DNA of 7,651 nt. It comes from Halieaceae bacterium UBA3479. GTDB lineage: Bacteria; Pseudomonadota; Gammaproteobacteria; Pseudomonadales; Halieaceae. Of this stretch, positions 6,339 through 7,651 are shown in pieces. The stretch lies in NCBI GenBank assembly GCA_002377985.1, contig DFQW01000122.1, positions 37,936-45,586 of the forward strand. The letters are read 5' to 3'. Position 1 is the stretch's first letter. Every line of letters starts with the position of its first letter. The translations under genes were made by a program, and so were the position numbers. The notes beneath the pieces are model-generated. The model searched no databases and was not told the origin of the DNA. It saw only the letters and a program-made list of their open reading frames with translations.

Positions 6339-7025
6339 ATGTCTCAAACATTGACTTTGCATCACCTTGAGTATTCTCAATCCTTTCGCGTTCTCTGGAT
6401 GCTAGAAGAGCTGGGTACGCCCTACGAGCTAATCGTCTACAACCGAGATGCCAAAACGAGAGCGGCACCCGACGAGTACAAGGCAATCTCGCCCTTGGGT
6501 ACCGCGCCAGTTGTGACGCAAGGTGACGTGGCGCTGGCAGAAAGTAGCGCCATCATGGACCACATTCTCGACAACACGCCGAATCAGACGCTGCGGCCGG
6601 AGCCTACATCGCCCGACCGGGCGCGCTACCTGTTCTGGTGGCATGCCACGCAGGGGTCCCTGATGCCGTTGCAGTTGATGAATGTGGTACTCACATTGTC
6701 ACAAAAGCAGTTGCCCTTCTTTATGAGGCCATTTGTGAAGCTTTATGTGGAGGGCCTCAACTCGCTTTTCATCCAACCGCGCCTCACTCGATTACTCGAC
6801 AAAGCCGAAGCTGATCTTTCTACAGCCCCCTGGTTTGGGGGCCAAAAACTCTCGGCAGCTGATTTTCTGATTGCCTACAACCTGATTGTTGGCGCAGAGC
6901 GCGGCATGATCGATTCAGCCCATCATCCGCACTGCATGGCGTGGATCGAGCGAATGAAAGCGTTGCCGAGCTTTGCCACGGCAACCGAAAAAGACGGCAG
7001 ACCCAGCATGGGATTCAGCTACTAA
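6339..7025 (+). CDS. Glutathione S-transferase family protein
   Basis: This 228-residue cytosolic GST-like protein has an N-terminal thioredoxin-fold domain (about 4-80) that starts with HHLEYSQSFRVLWMLEEL (8-25). Ser13 or Ser15 is the likely glutathione-activating residue. The cis-proline segment SPLGTAPVV (51-59, Pro57) and the glutathione-contacting AESSAIMDHI (67-76) follow. The C-terminal helical domain (about 92-215) contains the N-capping box SAAD (172-175) in GGQKLSAADFLIAYNL. The substrate cannot be deduced; conjugation, peroxidase or dehalogenation roles are all known in the superfamily. No clear Shine-Dalgarno sequence precedes the ATG, but the conserved N-terminus supports this start. 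The 131-bp spacer after the tRNA contains an isolated TTGACA (6308-6313) without a matching -10 box, and a GTTA/TAAC near-palindrome around GGCGCC at 6209-6227. The stop is followed at once by a second in-frame TAA. Confidence 0.92.
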   Translation: MSQTLTLHHLEYSQSFRVLWMLEELGTPYELIVYNRDAKTRAAPDEYKAISPLGTAPVVTQGDVALAESSAIMDHILDNTPNQTLRPEPTSPDRARYLFWWHATQGSLMPLQLMNVVLTLSQKQLPFFMRPFVKLYVEGLNSLFIQPRLTRLLDKAEADLSTAPWFGGQKLSAADFLIAYNLIVGAERGMIDSAHHPHCMAWIERMKALPSFATATEKDGRPSMGFSY

Positions 7026-7037
7026 TAATAGACGATA

Positions 7038-7061
7038 GGCGAAGCTTGCCCGCCCCTTTTT
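7038..7061 (+). terminator. Possible weak intrinsic terminator after the GST gene
   Basis: A short GC stem, GGCG (7038-7041) with CGCC (7051-7054), encloses a 9-base loop. It is followed by CC and a run of five T (7057-7061), 13 bases after the GST stop. The stem is only 4 bp, so termination would be weak; an alternative pairing is the near-palindrome GGC-GAAGCTT-GCC. The call rests on shape and position alone. Confidence 0.3.
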
Positions 7062-7062
7062 A

Positions 7063-7091
7063 CCGCAGACTACGGTTACTGCAGATTGCGG
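7063..7091. repeat. Inverted repeat between convergent genes
   Basis: CCGCA (7063-7067) is the reverse complement of TGCGG (7087-7091), with 19 bases between. An inner ACCG/CGGT pair (7062-7065 with 7073-7076) gives a competing hairpin. It lies just outside the stop of the Rieske oxygenase gene, where a minus-strand terminator would be expected. On that strand it is followed by TAAAAAGG and not a T run, so it does not make a standard intrinsic terminator. Confidence 0.3.
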
Positions 7092-7095
7092 CGCC

Positions 7096-7651
7096 TTAAG
7101 CGTCGCCAGCCAGATAACGCGCCAGCGTCTGGTGAAAGTGCCTGATCCGGAGCTCCTGGTAGCTGGCCGTAATCGCCTTTCGACTTTTTGACGCCATCAG
7201 CCCCCGCTGGACCTCAGGCAAGTTACCGGCATCCTGATCAAACAGCGCGCCCAACAACCCCAGGCCGTCGGCGTCGGCGTACTTCTGCTCGTAGTCGAGC
7301 CGAATAGTCTTTGCATCGGCTGGCCTCGGTTGATCCGCCGCAAAGCCATCCAGCAAGTAGATGTCCATGATGCAACCATCCGGATTCATCCCATCCGGAC
7401 GGTAGCGATAGGTGATTTGACTCTGGAAACCTCCCCATGGCGCAAAGTTGGGGAAAACGAGGTAAAGAATAGAATCCATGGTCTCGGCGTCCGTCACTGT
7501 CGCGAGCATCTCCGGGCTCATGAAGGCAGCGAACTGCTCCCTGCGCACCGCGCCAATGGCTTGCCGCGACGTAATCGAATCTGCGTCCAATCCCGTGAGC
7601 TCCTGCGCCCGCTCAAAACCGCCCGGGCCGGTCATGGCCTCTACCGATTCT
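7096..7651 (-). CDS. Rieske-type ring-hydroxylating oxygenase alpha subunit, C-terminal part
   Basis: The gene is truncated by the right edge of the window. The first ATG in view (7633-7635) is internal, because the frame stays open upstream (codons ESVEA) to the edge. About 184 residues of the C-terminal catalytic domain (SRPBCC/Bet v1-like) are visible. Counting from that ATG, the family blocks are VFPNFAPWGGF (60-70), ITYRYRPDG (74-82), CIMDIYLL (88-95), DQDAGNLPEVQRGL (133-146) and the terminal QELRIRHFHQTLARYL. Asp135 aligns by motif spacing with the mononuclear-iron Asp ligand (Asp362 of naphthalene dioxygenase). The two His ligands and the Rieske [2Fe-2S] domain lie outside the window. 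Such enzymes hydroxylate or demethylate aromatic, steroid or amine substrates; the substrate cannot be called here. The gene converges on the GST gene, with 70 bp between stops. Confidence 0.88.
   Translation of the reverse strand, partial: ESVEAMTGPGGFERAQELTGLDADSITSRQAIGAVRREQFAAFMSPEMLATVTDAETMDSILYLVFPNFAPWGGFQSQITYRYRPDGMNPDGCIMDIYLLDGFAADQPRPADAKTIRLDYEQKYADADGLGLLGALFDQDAGNLPEVQRGLMASKSRKAITASYQELRIRHFHQTLARYLAGDA

Overview
The window reads as ordinary chromosomal DNA from a gammaproteobacterium. The evidence is a SlyX protein with its terminal PPPHY-type tail, a Pseudomonas-style YciH/SUI1 protein, a Slt70-type lytic transglycosylase, a selD-mnmH pair and a tRNA-Arg(CCU) very close to E. 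coli argW. Base composition is moderately GC-rich. A marine lineage such as the Halieaceae/OM60 group would fit, but that is an inference from general protein style and was not tested. I see no transposase, integrase, phage gene, CRISPR array or toxin-antitoxin pair.

Layout: slyX (minus) and yciH (plus) diverge from a 70-bp spacer. yciH then runs tail-to-tail into a medium-chain reductase gene (minus), and the two coding ends overlap by 12 bp. That reductase lies 60 bp downstream of slt on the same strand, so the two may be co-transcribed. slt diverges from selD across an 81-bp spacer that carries a 7-bp inverted repeat and a repeated GAATG motif. selD and mnmH follow each other with only 2 bp between them and form a selenium-for-tRNA operon. 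Twenty-five bases after mnmH lies a complete tRNA-Arg(CCU) gene with encoded CCA. After a 131-bp spacer comes a glutathione S-transferase-like gene (plus). It converges on the C-terminal part of a Rieske-type ring-hydroxylating oxygenase alpha subunit (minus), which runs off the right edge.

The clearest functional unit is selD-mnmH. SelD makes selenophosphate from selenide and ATP. MnmH uses it to replace the sulfur of 2-thiouridine with selenium at wobble position 34 of tRNA-Lys, tRNA-Glu and tRNA-Gln. The neighbouring tRNA-Arg has C34 and is not itself a substrate. The other genes are unrelated housekeeping or metabolic functions. I found no convincing new system. The points most worth a second look are a Gly-to-Ala change in the MnmH P-loop, a four-cysteine N-terminal extension on YciH, the missing catalytic tyrosine in the enoyl-reductase-like protein, and the ordered repeats in the slt-selD spacer.
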